Shown here: positions 1 through 7,952 of the stretch, piece after piece
How the letters are laid out: each line of letters opens with the position of its first letter
Position numbering within the stretch: the first letter of the stretch is position 1
Assembly (NCBI GenBank): GCA_913054115.1
Contig: CAJXIS010000005.1
Location: 1 to 17,232 of the forward strand
Reading direction: 5' to 3'
Source of the DNA: an uncultured Acidimicrobiaceae bacterium
GTDB lineage: Bacteria > Actinomycetota > Acidimicrobiia > Acidimicrobiales > MedAcidi-G1
DNA: 17,232 nucleotides
The notes under the pieces: generated by a model
Seen by the model: only the letters and a program-made list of their open reading frames with translations
What the model was told of the DNA's origin: nothing
Databases searched by the model: none
Position numbers and translations under genes: made by a program

Positions 1-179
1 CCGCACGCATGTGGGAGTCGGCGACGGACGGGCTCGACCCCGGGCCACATGGCGTCGAGCGGCTCCTGGCGTCGTCGGCCTCGGTCGTGGTCGGGCCTGC
101 GGGTCGGACCAGCCCCGGGCGGGCATCGACCCGGGCGGATGGCCCGGTCGTCCCCGAGCTGTTCGCCGGCTCGGTGTGA
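1..179 (+). CDS. 3' end of an unidentified gene (partial, runs off left edge)
   Basis: The frame beginning at base 3 is open from the window edge to a TGA at 177-179. It has strong G/C at third codon positions, as the clear genes here do. The visible end, about 58 residues, finishes in VPELFAGSV. Its stop overlaps the GTG start of mutY in a GTGA junction, so the two are probably translationally coupled. The tail is rich in Gly, Ser and Arg and shows no motif I recognise, so I give no function. The competing frame, which would extend MutY upstream to base 11, is less likely because this frame supplies a proper coupled stop. Confidence 0.6.
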   Translation, partial: ARMWESATDGLDPGPHGVERLLASSASVVVGPAGRTSPGRASTRADGPVVPELFAGSV

Positions 180-1030
180 GCGCTCCGCTGCCCGTCGAGC
201 TGCTCGACTGGGGGCGCCCCCGGTTGCGGGACCTTCCGTGGCGGCGTACCCGCGAGCCGTGGCCGGTGCTCGTCGCCGAGGTGATGCTCCAGCAGACGCA
301 GGTCGACCGGGTGGTTCCCCGCTGGGAGAGGTTCCTCGACCGCTTTCCCGATCCGGTCGCCTGTGCCGGGGCACCGGTTGGCGACGTGCTCCGCGAGTGG
401 TCGGGCCTCGGCTACAACCGCCGGGCGGTCAACCTCCACCGCTGTGCGACCCGGGTGGTCGCGCTGCACGGAGGCCTCGTCCCAGCCGACCTCGACGCCC
501 TGCTGGCGCTGCCTGGGGTCGGCCCCTACACCGCCCGTGCGGTGCTGGCATTCGCCTTCGAGCAGGATGCGGCCGTCGTCGACACGAACGTGGCCAGGGT
601 GCTGGCACGCCGTGCAGGACATCGACTCACGGCCGGCGAGGCACAGGCACTGGCCGACGGGGCCGTGCCTCCCGGACAGGCATGGGCATGGAACCAGGTG
701 CTGCTCGACCTGGGGGCGGTCGTCTGCCGGGCGCGGGAGCCCCGATGCGGCGAGTGTCCGGTGGCCGACGGCTGTGCCTGGCGTGGGGTGGGCCCGGATC
801 CGGCCCGTGGTTCGGCCGGTGTGGGGGGCCCGCAGTCGCGTTTCGAGGGCTCCGATCGCCAGGGCAGGGGACGGCTCGTCTCGGCGCTTTCCGACGGCCC
901 GGTCCCGGCCGACCGGCTCGCCGAGGTCATGGGATGGCCCGACGACCCCGAACGGGCCGGACGCGTCGCAGCCGGCGTCCGGGCGGATGGACTTGCGGTC
1001 AGCTGCGGCTCGGGCTACCGCCTGCCCTGA
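176..1030 (+). CDS. mutY: A/G-specific adenine DNA glycosylase MutY (short form)
   Basis: MutY removes adenine mispaired with 8-oxoguanine in base excision repair. From a GTG start at 176 the product is 284 residues. Visible are the EVMLQQTQ segment with the catalytic Glu (residue 35), the helix-hairpin-helix LPGVGPYTA (113-121), the catalytic Asp in VDTNVARV (136), and a C-x6-C-x2-C-x5-C [4Fe-4S] loop (Cys184, 191, 194, 200). The C-terminus (about 220-284) is a small winged-helix-like segment ending in GYRLP rather than a Nudix 8-oxoG-recognition domain; short MutY proteins of this kind are, to my knowledge, common in actinobacteria. The GTG overlaps the previous stop (GTGA). The frame is open upstream to base 11, but that stretch lacks MutY features. 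It converges on the UGSC gene with 12 bp between the stops. Confidence 0.93.
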   Translation: MSAPLPVELLDWGRPRLRDLPWRRTREPWPVLVAEVMLQQTQVDRVVPRWERFLDRFPDPVACAGAPVGDVLREWSGLGYNRRAVNLHRCATRVVALHGGLVPADLDALLALPGVGPYTARAVLAFAFEQDAAVVDTNVARVLARRAGHRLTAGEAQALADGAVPPGQAWAWNQVLLDLGAVVCRAREPRCGECPVADGCAWRGVGPDPARGSAGVGGPQSRFEGSDRQGRGRLVSALSDGPVPADRLAEVMGWPDDPERAGRVAAGVRADGLAVSCGSGYRLP

Positions 1031-1042
1031 ATCCGGGGCCGG

Positions 1043-1579
1043 TCAGGATCCGGTGAGTGCGGCGAGGAGTGCCTCGATGGCGTCATCGGCCAGGGTCGCC
1101 ATCTCGTCGTCGGTGCGGTCCTGAATGGGGTGCGCCACGAACACGCCGGCGACATCCAGCCCGAGGCCCTCGGCCTGGATGGCTGCCGCATCGGTGAATG
1201 TGTCCGAGGCCACGAAGACCCCCGGCACGCCCCTTCGTTCGAGATCGTCGATGTCGTGCACACTGCACGTCGTGCAGGATCCTCAATCGGCGAGGGCCTC
1301 GATGACGGCGTCGCACTGGATGGCGATCTCGTGGCGCAGGTCGACGGGCGCTGGCTTGGTGAAGGTGGGCTTGGCGTACCGGGCGACCTTCGCCCCGAGC
1401 GCCGTGAGCCGTTCCTCGACCCGGTCGAGGAAGACATCGCCCCGCGGCTTGGAGATGTCGAGTAGGCCGACGGTGAGGCCGGCGAGCGACTCGGGTCGTG
1501 CGGTGCGTTCCCTCTTCGCCGGCCGCTGTTCGGCGGTCGGGTCGAGGACGGTGGTGCGGGTGCTCTGGTGGTTGCTCAT
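1043..1579 (-). CDS. UGSC-family selenoprotein with in-frame UGA (Sec99)
   Basis: Read from ATG at 1579 the frame meets TGA at 1283-1285 after 98 codons and continues open to a second TGA at 1043-1045. With the first UGA as selenocysteine the product is 178 residues. The junction reads ALAD-U-GSCTTCSVHD, exactly the U-G-S-C motif that names the UGSC family reported in marine selenoproteome surveys (recalled, not searched). Both sides look like one alpha/beta domain: LAGLTVGLLDISKPRGD near residue 35 before the UGA, and RRGVPGVFVASDTFTDAA after it. Sec99 and Cys102 form a UxxC pair and Cys105 follows. An AGGGAG Shine-Dalgarno (1588-1593) lies 8 nt before the ATG, and the start overlaps the upstream stop (ATGA), so it is coupled to the thioredoxin-fusion gene. 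A hairpin just after the UGA fits a bacterial SECIS. The substrate is unknown; a thiol/selenol redox role is inferred. If the UGA were a stop, the 98-residue piece would end just before the motif. Confidence 0.88.
1255..1269 (-). promoter_or_regulatory. Candidate bacterial SECIS hairpin of the UGSC gene
   Basis: On the minus strand, 16 nt after the UGA codon, a perfect 6-bp stem CGTGCA/TGCACG encloses the loop GTG, which begins with G 20 nt after the UGA. An A-A mismatch and one further G-C pair extend the base. Bacterial SECIS elements lie inside the coding region just after the UGA, with an apical loop roughly 16-37 nt away carrying a G among its first bases, so position and loop fit. A competing 6-bp stem (1263-1277, CTGCAC/GTGCAG) shares one arm and cannot form at the same time; its loop starts only 12 nt after the UGA. 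Confidence 0.6.
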
Positions 1580-3048
1580 GGGGTGATCTCCCTCGTGACG
1601 GGGTCGGAACCGGCGGGGCCGTTCAGCCAGCCTCCGATGATGGCCGAGAACAGGCCGGCGGATCCGCCGGCATGGACGACGAGCAGTCCACCGGGACGGA
1701 ACTTGGGCAGCCGGTGGCCGGCCAGTCCGGGAGGAAGACCATCTTCGATGCCGTCGGCGCCGACGATGATCTCGTCGGTGTCGAACATCAGGTGCTCGTC
1801 GAGTTCGGCCAGGAAGCGGGTGCGGTCCCAGCCGGCGTCCCGGTAGCGGGCCATGTGCTCGGGCGAGATGACCAGCATCGCGTCCATTCCCGTCACGACG
1901 CGTGGCGAGATGGTGGTGCGGAGGCTGGCGGCCAGCGACCGCGTGAGCGACTCGGGGCTGCGGCTCAACTGGTCGATGACCAGGCTGGGCCCCTCGCCGC
2001 AGAACGCCGTGACCGTGCTCTGGGTCCGGTCGAATCCCCGCTCCTCGGACAGCGAGTTCCAAGGCGAGGCGTCTTCGTCCTCGGCGAAGCAGAAGCCCTG
2101 TTTGCCGACGTGGCCGAGCGTGGCCCGGTCGATGCCGCCGGGGGCGCCGCCGCCGATGTTCCGGATCACGAGCTGGACGGCCCGACCGATGGTGGCGTTG
2201 GCCCGGTTGCCGTGGCCGAGGACGTTGATCCCCGAGTTCATGCCGATGGATGCGGCGATGGGCCCGTTGACCACCAGGACCGGACCGACCGACATCGTGG
2301 TGGCGAGCACGCCGTGCATGTTGAACTCGTCGCTGCAGATCGCCTCGACCGCTGTCAGGACGACCGGCAGGTACTCGGGTCGGCAACCGGCCATCACGGC
2401 GTTGACGGCCACCTTCTCGACCGTGCATTCGACGAGGTTCGGTGGGATCAGCGCCACCACCTCGTCGGCGGACCGCGTGGTGCCCTCGAGCATCCGGACC
2501 ACGCGCCCCTCGGTGGGCGGGACGACCGGCAGGCCGTCGGTCCAGCCGCGGTCGAACAGTGCCTCGTGATCGTCCTCGAGTTCTGCCAGCTCGACGCGAC
2601 GCGAGGCGAGACCCGTGCCACCGAACCGGGCAAGGAGTTCGTCGACCCGCCCGGGGTCGACCGTGAGGGATCCTCAGCCGGGCTTGAAGACCGGCAGGCC
2701 GTCGCCGAGGCCGGTGATGCCGGTGAGGTCCTCCCACAGGTCGCGGTCCCACCCGACCGTGCGGGCGACCTCGACGCCGTCGACCCGGCGCACGAGCGTC
2801 GGGACGGCATCGAGGTCGATCTGCCAACTGGCGGCGAGGTCGGTGTCGTCGATCACCCAGTCGGCTTCGGTGGGGAAGGACGGGTCGTCCTGGGTGTAGA
2901 CGACCAACCCCGCCACGTCGGCGAGGTGTTCGAGGACGGGGGCGACCAGTTGGCAGGCGGGGCAGGCCTCCTTGACCACGGCCACGAGCCCGTCGGGAAG
3001 CGCGGGAAGCGAGGGGAGCGAAGGGGTCGAAGAGCGTGCAACTGTCAT
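1576..3048 (-). CDS. Thioredoxin-domain fusion selenoprotein (Sec125)
   Basis: ATG at 3048 opens a frame that meets TGA at 2674-2676 after 124 codons, then stays open in the same frame to TGA at 1576-1578, giving 490 residues if the UGA encodes selenocysteine. Residues 1-120 are a thioredoxin fold with the redox pair CPAC (29-32) and the cis-Pro segment AVPTLV (81-86). The junction is VFKPG-U-GSLTVDPG. The C-terminal 365 residues carry WTDGLPVVPPT (169-179), then NVLGHGNRANATIGR and FRPGGLLVVHAGG; I recall this domain beside UGSC and thioredoxin genes but know no catalytic activity for it. There is no ATG, GTG or TTG in frame between the UGA and the GTG at 2502, which lies after the WTDG motif, so a separate downstream gene would lose that motif. 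An 8-bp hairpin follows the UGA. It is the first gene of a two-gene operon and overlaps the UGSC start by 4 nt. No strong ribosome binding site is seen at 3048. Confidence 0.85.
2641..2661 (-). promoter_or_regulatory. Candidate bacterial SECIS hairpin of the thioredoxin-fusion gene
   Basis: Twelve nucleotides after the UGA codon at 2674-2676, a perfect 8-bp stem (GTCGACCC pairing with GGGTCGAC) closes a 5-nt loop CGGGC on the minus strand. The loop starts 21 nt after the UGA and contains GGG, matching the spacing and G-containing apical loop expected for SelB recognition. A perfect 8-bp stem at exactly this position is the best structural support here for selenocysteine insertion, although high-GC DNA gives hairpins fairly often. 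Confidence 0.7.
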
Positions 3049-3155
3049 TGCCGTGAGTCTCGCGCGCGGTCAGCGGCCGCTCGGAGCCGGGCGGTGACGC
3101 AGAGCGAACAGGGTGAGATGGGTCACAACCCCGACACAGCGTCGTCGCGCGTCAT

Positions 3156-3161
3156 TACCCT
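3156..3161 (+). promoter_or_regulatory. Candidate -10 box for a leaderless transcript
   Basis: TACCCT matches the actinobacterial TANNNT -10 pattern and ends 8 nt before the ATG at 3170, so transcription would begin at or close to the start codon. No Shine-Dalgarno is seen there. A partial -35 match (CCGACA, 3131-3136) lies 19 nt upstream of the box. Confidence 0.4.
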
Positions 3162-3169
3162 CTCCGGCG

Positions 3170-4036
3170 ATGGACGCCGCGCTCGACGTCACCTTCTATG
3201 GGGTCAGGGGATCGACCCCCTGTCCGTGCGACGCGAACGCGCGCTACGGCGGCAACACCTCGTGCGTGGTCGTCGATGTGCCGGGCGGCGATCCGATCCT
3301 GTTCGACCTGGGGACCGGCCTGCGCTTCTACGGCGTGGACGAGCCGTGTGCGCAGGCCCCCTTCCGGGGCACGGCCCTGGTGAGCCACCTTCATTGGGAC
3401 CACATCCAGGGATTGCCGTTCTTTGCGCCGATCAACTGCCCGGACGCCCGACTCGACGTGTACGGCCCCCGCAACGGCCGCACGCTCGAGGCCTGCTTCG
3501 ACGAGTTCATGGCGCCGCCGTACTTCCCGATCGGCTACCGGGACCTGGCCGGCACGATCGATTTCCACGACGTGCTCGACGGGAGCTTCGACGTCGGCCC
3601 GGCGACGGTCACGGTCGCCGCCGTCCCGCACGTCGGTGTCACCAACGGCTACCGGATCGAGTGGAACGGTGTCAGCGTCGCCTACGTGAGCGACCACCAG
3701 GAGCCCGTCGGAGCTCCGACACACGTCGACGAGGCGGTGCTGGCGCTGATCGACGGCGTCGACCTGTTGATCCACGACGCCCAGTTCACCCCCGACGAGT
3801 TCGCAGAGCGACCGGACTGGGGCCACTGCACGGTCGACTACGCCGTCGAGGTCGCCCACCAGGCTGGTGTCGGCGAGTTGGTGCTGTTCCACCATGATCC
3901 GGCCCACTGCGACGCCACGGTCGATGGCCTGCTCGAGGATGCGCAGGCAGCGGCCGAGGGCCGCGACATCGGAGGGGTATCGGCTGCGGCCGAGGGTCGG
4001 ACGATCTCGTTGAGGCCCCGTCGACTGTCCGTCTGA
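3170..4036 (+). CDS. Metallo-beta-lactamase-fold hydrolase
   Basis: Probable metal-dependent hydrolase of 288 residues. The N-terminus VTFYGVRGSTPCPC, the glycine-rich strand YGGNTSCVVV and the metal motif HLHWDH (His73, His75, Asp77, His78) are typical of MBL-fold phosphodiesterase-like proteins with a GVRGSTP start (PhnP or cyclic-nucleotide phosphodiesterase-like). Later ligand candidates are visible: VPHVGVTNGYRIEW, YVSDHQEP, LIHDAQFTPDEF and the terminal LFHHDPAHCD. ATG at 3170 is chosen because the GVRGSTP motif follows directly and a TACCCT box sits 8 nt upstream. The substrate cannot be read from the sequence. It is divergent from the selenoprotein operon, with 121 bp between starts, so the two could share regulation, but no operator is evident. 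Confidence 0.85.
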   Translation: MDAALDVTFYGVRGSTPCPCDANARYGGNTSCVVVDVPGGDPILFDLGTGLRFYGVDEPCAQAPFRGTALVSHLHWDHIQGLPFFAPINCPDARLDVYGPRNGRTLEACFDEFMAPPYFPIGYRDLAGTIDFHDVLDGSFDVGPATVTVAAVPHVGVTNGYRIEWNGVSVAYVSDHQEPVGAPTHVDEAVLALIDGVDLLIHDAQFTPDEFAERPDWGHCTVDYAVEVAHQAGVGELVLFHHDPAHCDATVDGLLEDAQAAAEGRDIGGVSAAAEGRTISLRPRRLSV

Positions 4037-4118
4037 CGCTCGGACGCGTCCTGCCGGGTGCCCCCGGCTACCCTCCGCCGGACGATGACGTGCCGGGACC
4101 GGTGTACGGAGAGTGGAC

Positions 4119-4607
4119 ATGGCTGACCAGATCGACGGCGACCTCTACCGGAAGGTCCTCGGCCGGTATCCGACGGGGGTGACCCTCGTGACGGGTTGTC
4201 CCGACGGCGAACCAGCGGCGATCGTCATCGGCTCGTTCGTGTCGGTGTCGATGGACCCGCCGCTGGTCGGCTTCCTGGTGGGGAAGAGTTCGTCCACGTG
4301 GCCCCTCATCGAGGGCACCGGCTCCTTCTGCGTGAACGTCTTCTCCGATCTGCAGACCGACCTCTGTGACGCCTTCTTCAGCAAGGACGGCGACCCCTGG
4401 GAGGGCAGTGGCTGGCAGCCGGCACCGTCCGGAGCGCCGCTCATCCCCGCCTGCCTCGCCTCGATCGACTGCTCGGTCCACGCAGTGGTCGATACCGGCG
4501 ACCACGTGTTCGTCATGGGTCTGGTCGAGCACCTCAGCCATGTCGACGAGGGTTCGCCGCTGGTGTTCCTGGGCGGCAGGTACGGATCGTTCAGGGGGCA
4601 CGCCTGA
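4119..4607 (+). CDS. Flavin reductase-like FMN-binding protein
   Basis: A 162-residue protein of the split-barrel flavin reductase family, which uses NAD(P)H to reduce FMN/FAD, often for partner monooxygenases. Evidence is the N-terminal YRKVLGRYPTGVTLVTG, the flavin-binding segment IGSFVSVSMDPPLVGFLVGKSSSTWPLI read in two parts (VSVSMDPPLVGF and SSTWPLI), GSFCVNVFSDLQ, and the end PLVFLGGRYGSF. The length is normal for the family. ATG at 4119 is preceded by GGAGAG (4108-4113) at 5-nt spacing, better than the in-frame GTG at 4113. The stop and the next ATG overlap by one base (TGATG), so it is translated together with the carbonic-anhydrase-like gene. No oxygenase partner is adjacent, so its electron acceptor is unknown. 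Confidence 0.88.
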   Translation: MADQIDGDLYRKVLGRYPTGVTLVTGCPDGEPAAIVIGSFVSVSMDPPLVGFLVGKSSSTWPLIEGTGSFCVNVFSDLQTDLCDAFFSKDGDPWEGSGWQPAPSGAPLIPACLASIDCSVHAVVDTGDHVFVMGLVEHLSHVDEGSPLVFLGGRYGSFRGHA

Positions 4608-5125
4608 TGGCCGTGTATGCGCTGGGCGGCAGGGAGCCTCGCATCGATCCGACCGCCTACGTCCATCCCGATGCGGTGGTCATCGGCAACGTCGAGATCG
4701 GTCCCGGGTCGAGCGTGTGGCCGCACGCCGTCATCCGGGCAGACGACAACCTGATCTCGATCGGTGCGCGCACCTCCGTGCAGGACAATGCCGTGCTCCA
4801 CTGCACCAGCGACCTGCCGACGATCGTGGGGGACGATGTCACCCTGGGGCACCTGTGCCATCTCGAGGGCTGCACCATCGAGGACCAGGGCCTCGTGGGC
4901 GTGGGGGCGGTGGTGCTCCACGAGGCCGTGGTCGGAATGGGTTCGATCGTCGGGGCGAACGCCGTGGTCCGCAACGGACAGGTCGTGCCGGCCTTTTCGA
5001 TGGCGCTCGGCGTGCCGGCCTTGATCCGTGAGGGGGTCGTCCCCGAGGGGACCAACCTCGTCAACGCCCAGATCTACGTCGAGCGGGCCCGCCAGTTCCG
5101 GGAGGGCCTGCGCCGGATCGACTGA
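4607..5125 (+). CDS. Gamma-carbonic-anhydrase-like left-handed beta-helix protein
   Basis: A 172-residue protein built of hexapeptide repeats (for example IGNVEIGPGSSVWPHAVIRAD, residues 26-46, read as successive hexads) with a C-terminal helix, the layout of gamma carbonic anhydrases and the YrdA/PaaY group. The conserved Arg44-Ala-Asp46 and Gln60-Asp61 are present, and His65 in VLHC and His82 in LGH fit two zinc ligands. The third usual ligand, five residues after the second in the classic GHxxxxHGC pattern, is Glu87 here, while a His sits at 85 (GHLCHLEGC). It may therefore bind metal differently or have a non-anhydrase role. Its ATG overlaps the flavin reductase stop, so the two are co-translated. 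Confidence 0.87.
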   Translation: MAVYALGGREPRIDPTAYVHPDAVVIGNVEIGPGSSVWPHAVIRADDNLISIGARTSVQDNAVLHCTSDLPTIVGDDVTLGHLCHLEGCTIEDQGLVGVGAVVLHEAVVGMGSIVGANAVVRNGQVVPAFSMALGVPALIREGVVPEGTNLVNAQIYVERARQFREGLRRID

Positions 5126-5149
5126 CGATCTTCTGGCCTGGCAACGCAC

Positions 5150-5914
5150 GTGTCCAACCACACCTATCGATCGGGCGGGCTGACCCTCGCCGCGCACCTG
5201 GAGCGCCCGGCCGGGAGTGGCCGCGACCTGCCGGGGGTCGTGATCTGCCACGGCTTCCCCACCGGAGAGGGGGGAGGCGCCAACTCTCCCGCCACCTTCC
5301 CCGAACTGGCGGAACGGATCGCACGCGAGATGGGCTGGGTGGTGATCGTGCCGTCCCCCCGGGGAATGCCGGGGTCCGAGGGCCACTTCAGCCTCGACGG
5401 CTGGCTCGAGGACGTCATCGCCGCTGCCGACCACCTGTTCTCCGAGCAACGGGCCGACTCCGTCTGGACGGTCGGTTTCGGCACCGGCGGGGCGCTGGCG
5501 GTGTGCGCAGCGGCTGCTGACGAGCGCATCGGTGGTGCGGCCACGTTCGCCGGTCCTGCCGACTTCTCCGACTGGGCCGCCAACCCGCGCCGCCTGCTCC
5601 TCCATGCCCGTGAGGCGGGGGTGATCGGGACTGATGCCCAACCGACGGATTTCGAGAGGTGGTCGTCGGGACTCGCCGGGGTCTCGGCCGAACATGCCGC
5701 CGATGCGCTGGCTCCCCGGCCGCTGCTCGTCGTGCACGGGACCGACGATGACATCGTGCCGCCGCTCGACGCCAGGGCGATCGCCGCCGCCCATGGGGCC
5801 GGTGACCTGCGTTTCATCAACCGGGCCGGCCATCACCTGCGCCACGATCCGCGTGCGATCGCCATCCTGTTGGGCTGGCTGGACCGCCAGCGCCGTCTGG
5901 CGAAGGTCGACTGA
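5150..5914 (+). CDS. Alpha/beta-hydrolase-fold protein, nucleophile apparently missing
   Basis: A 254-residue alpha/beta hydrolase resembling dienelactone hydrolase or short S9-type esterases. The oxyanion-strand motif VVICHGFPTGEGGG (30-43), the PSPRGMPGSEG loop (69-78), the acid region VVHGTDDDIVPP (194-205, likely Asp200) and the terminal GHHLRHDP (His228/229) are present. At the nucleophile elbow, where GxSxG or GxCxG is expected, the sequence is GFGTGG (109-114), so the nucleophile position is Gly111. The protein may be non-catalytic, or use an unusual residue. GTG at 5150 is 24 nt after the previous stop without a clear Shine-Dalgarno; it probably belongs to the same transcript as the two genes before it. 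Confidence 0.82.
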   Translation: MSNHTYRSGGLTLAAHLERPAGSGRDLPGVVICHGFPTGEGGGANSPATFPELAERIAREMGWVVIVPSPRGMPGSEGHFSLDGWLEDVIAAADHLFSEQRADSVWTVGFGTGGALAVCAAAADERIGGAATFAGPADFSDWAANPRRLLLHAREAGVIGTDAQPTDFERWSSGLAGVSAEHAADALAPRPLLVVHGTDDDIVPPLDARAIAAAHGAGDLRFINRAGHHLRHDPRAIAILLGWLDRQRRLAKVD

Positions 5915-5957
5915 CGGAAGCAGATTTCCCGGCTTTTCCGGGTCGGCTCTCGGTTCG

Positions 5958-5986
5958 TTCATTATCGGCTCCGGAATTGTTACTAT
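5958..5986 (+). promoter_or_regulatory. Candidate promoter upstream of sufB
   Basis: An unusually A/T-rich patch in an otherwise GC-rich gap contains TTCATT (5958-5963) and TACTAT (5981-5986) separated by exactly 17 nt, a plausible -35/-10 pair. Transcription would start near 5993, leaving an 85-90 nt leader before sufB. suf promoters are often controlled by Rrf2-family Fe-S regulators, but I cannot point to a convincing palindrome. Confidence 0.5.
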
Positions 5987-6080
5987 GGTCGTAGGAGAAA
6001 TCCCCCGGACGGCAACCCGTCGCCCGGTACGCACAAGTTCCCCACTGTCGAAGATCTTCGAACTGGAGGTATCTCGGATC

Positions 6081-7484
<1,404 letters not shown>

Positions 7485-7533
7485 GGCACAGTCCCTCGAA
7501 CCGCTGAACCCGAACCTCGGCTAGGAACCTCTC

Positions 7534-7923
7534 ATGCCGATGCGCCAGGACTGCAAGTACTTCGAGAGTCGCTCGTATCCGAACGGGGACACCGTCCGGA
7601 AGTGCGACCTCGACCTGGCCCCCGAGGCGCCATGGCGCTGCCCCGACGACTGCCCGTCGTTCACGAGGCGGATGGTCGATGTGAACTGGAGCCACGGCAC
7701 CCTGGTCACCCCGGCCACTCCGGAGGAGCCGGCCAGCCTCGGCGAGGACGACAGCATCGCTGCGCTGCTCGACGCCGCCGAGGACATCGTGAACGAGGCG
7801 GGTCCCCGGGTGATGGCGGAACTGGAACGCGAGTCGTCCAAGCGCCGGTTCCTGAGGCGGCGGGGCAAGTCCGGCAAGAAGCCCGGGAAGCTTGGCAAGA
7901 AGAAGCGCCGCCGGAAGGGCTGA
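7534..7923 (+). CDS. Small cysteine-containing, Lys/Arg-tailed protein of unknown function
   Basis: A 129-residue product I cannot assign. The first 45 residues hold four cysteines (Cys7, 24, 36, 40; ending CPDDCPSF), enough for a metal or Fe-S site, followed by an acidic middle (about 64-95, GEDDSIAALLDAAEDIVNEAG) and a strongly basic tail from residue 100 made mostly of Lys, Arg and Gly. The tail could bind nucleic acid or ribosomes. It starts 49 nt after sufB on the same strand, with AGGAA upstream of the ATG, and no terminator is visible between, so it is likely co-transcribed with sufB. A role linked to Fe-S assembly is only a context-based suggestion. Third-position G/C supports a real gene. 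Confidence 0.75.
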   Translation: MPMRQDCKYFESRSYPNGDTVRKCDLDLAPEAPWRCPDDCPSFTRRMVDVNWSHGTLVTPATPEEPASLGEDDSIAALLDAAEDIVNEAGPRVMAELERESSKRRFLRRRGKSGKKPGKLGKKKRRRKG

Positions 7924-7952
7924 GGCTCGATGCCAAGGCCGATCCCGGGAAA

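Noticed and set aside
1031..1042. A terminator between the convergent mutY and UGSC genes
   Set aside because: Only 12 bp separate the stops and no GC stem with a T run is visible on either strand.
1043..1045. A third UGA, at the end of the UGSC gene (GGA TCC TGA), read as a C-terminal Sec
   Set aside because: The frame beyond runs antisense into mutY without family features, and the UGSC domain is complete; it is taken as the normal stop.
1576..2502. Treating the region after the first UGA as a separate gene starting at GTG 2502
   Set aside because: This start would drop the WTDGLPVVPPT motif, and no ATG, GTG or TTG exists between the UGA and that point.
1498..3897. An 800-codon open frame on the plus strand across the selenoprotein operon and the MBL gene
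   Set aside because: It is antisense to the operon and out of frame with the hydrolase. Long stop-free shadows are expected in DNA this rich in G and C, and the translation has no recognisable domain.
4145..6034. A 629-codon minus-strand frame opposite the flavin reductase, carbonic anhydrase and hydrolase genes
   Set aside because: All three plus-strand genes have clear family motifs and linked starts and stops; the antisense product is His/Arg/Gly/Asp-rich shadow sequence.
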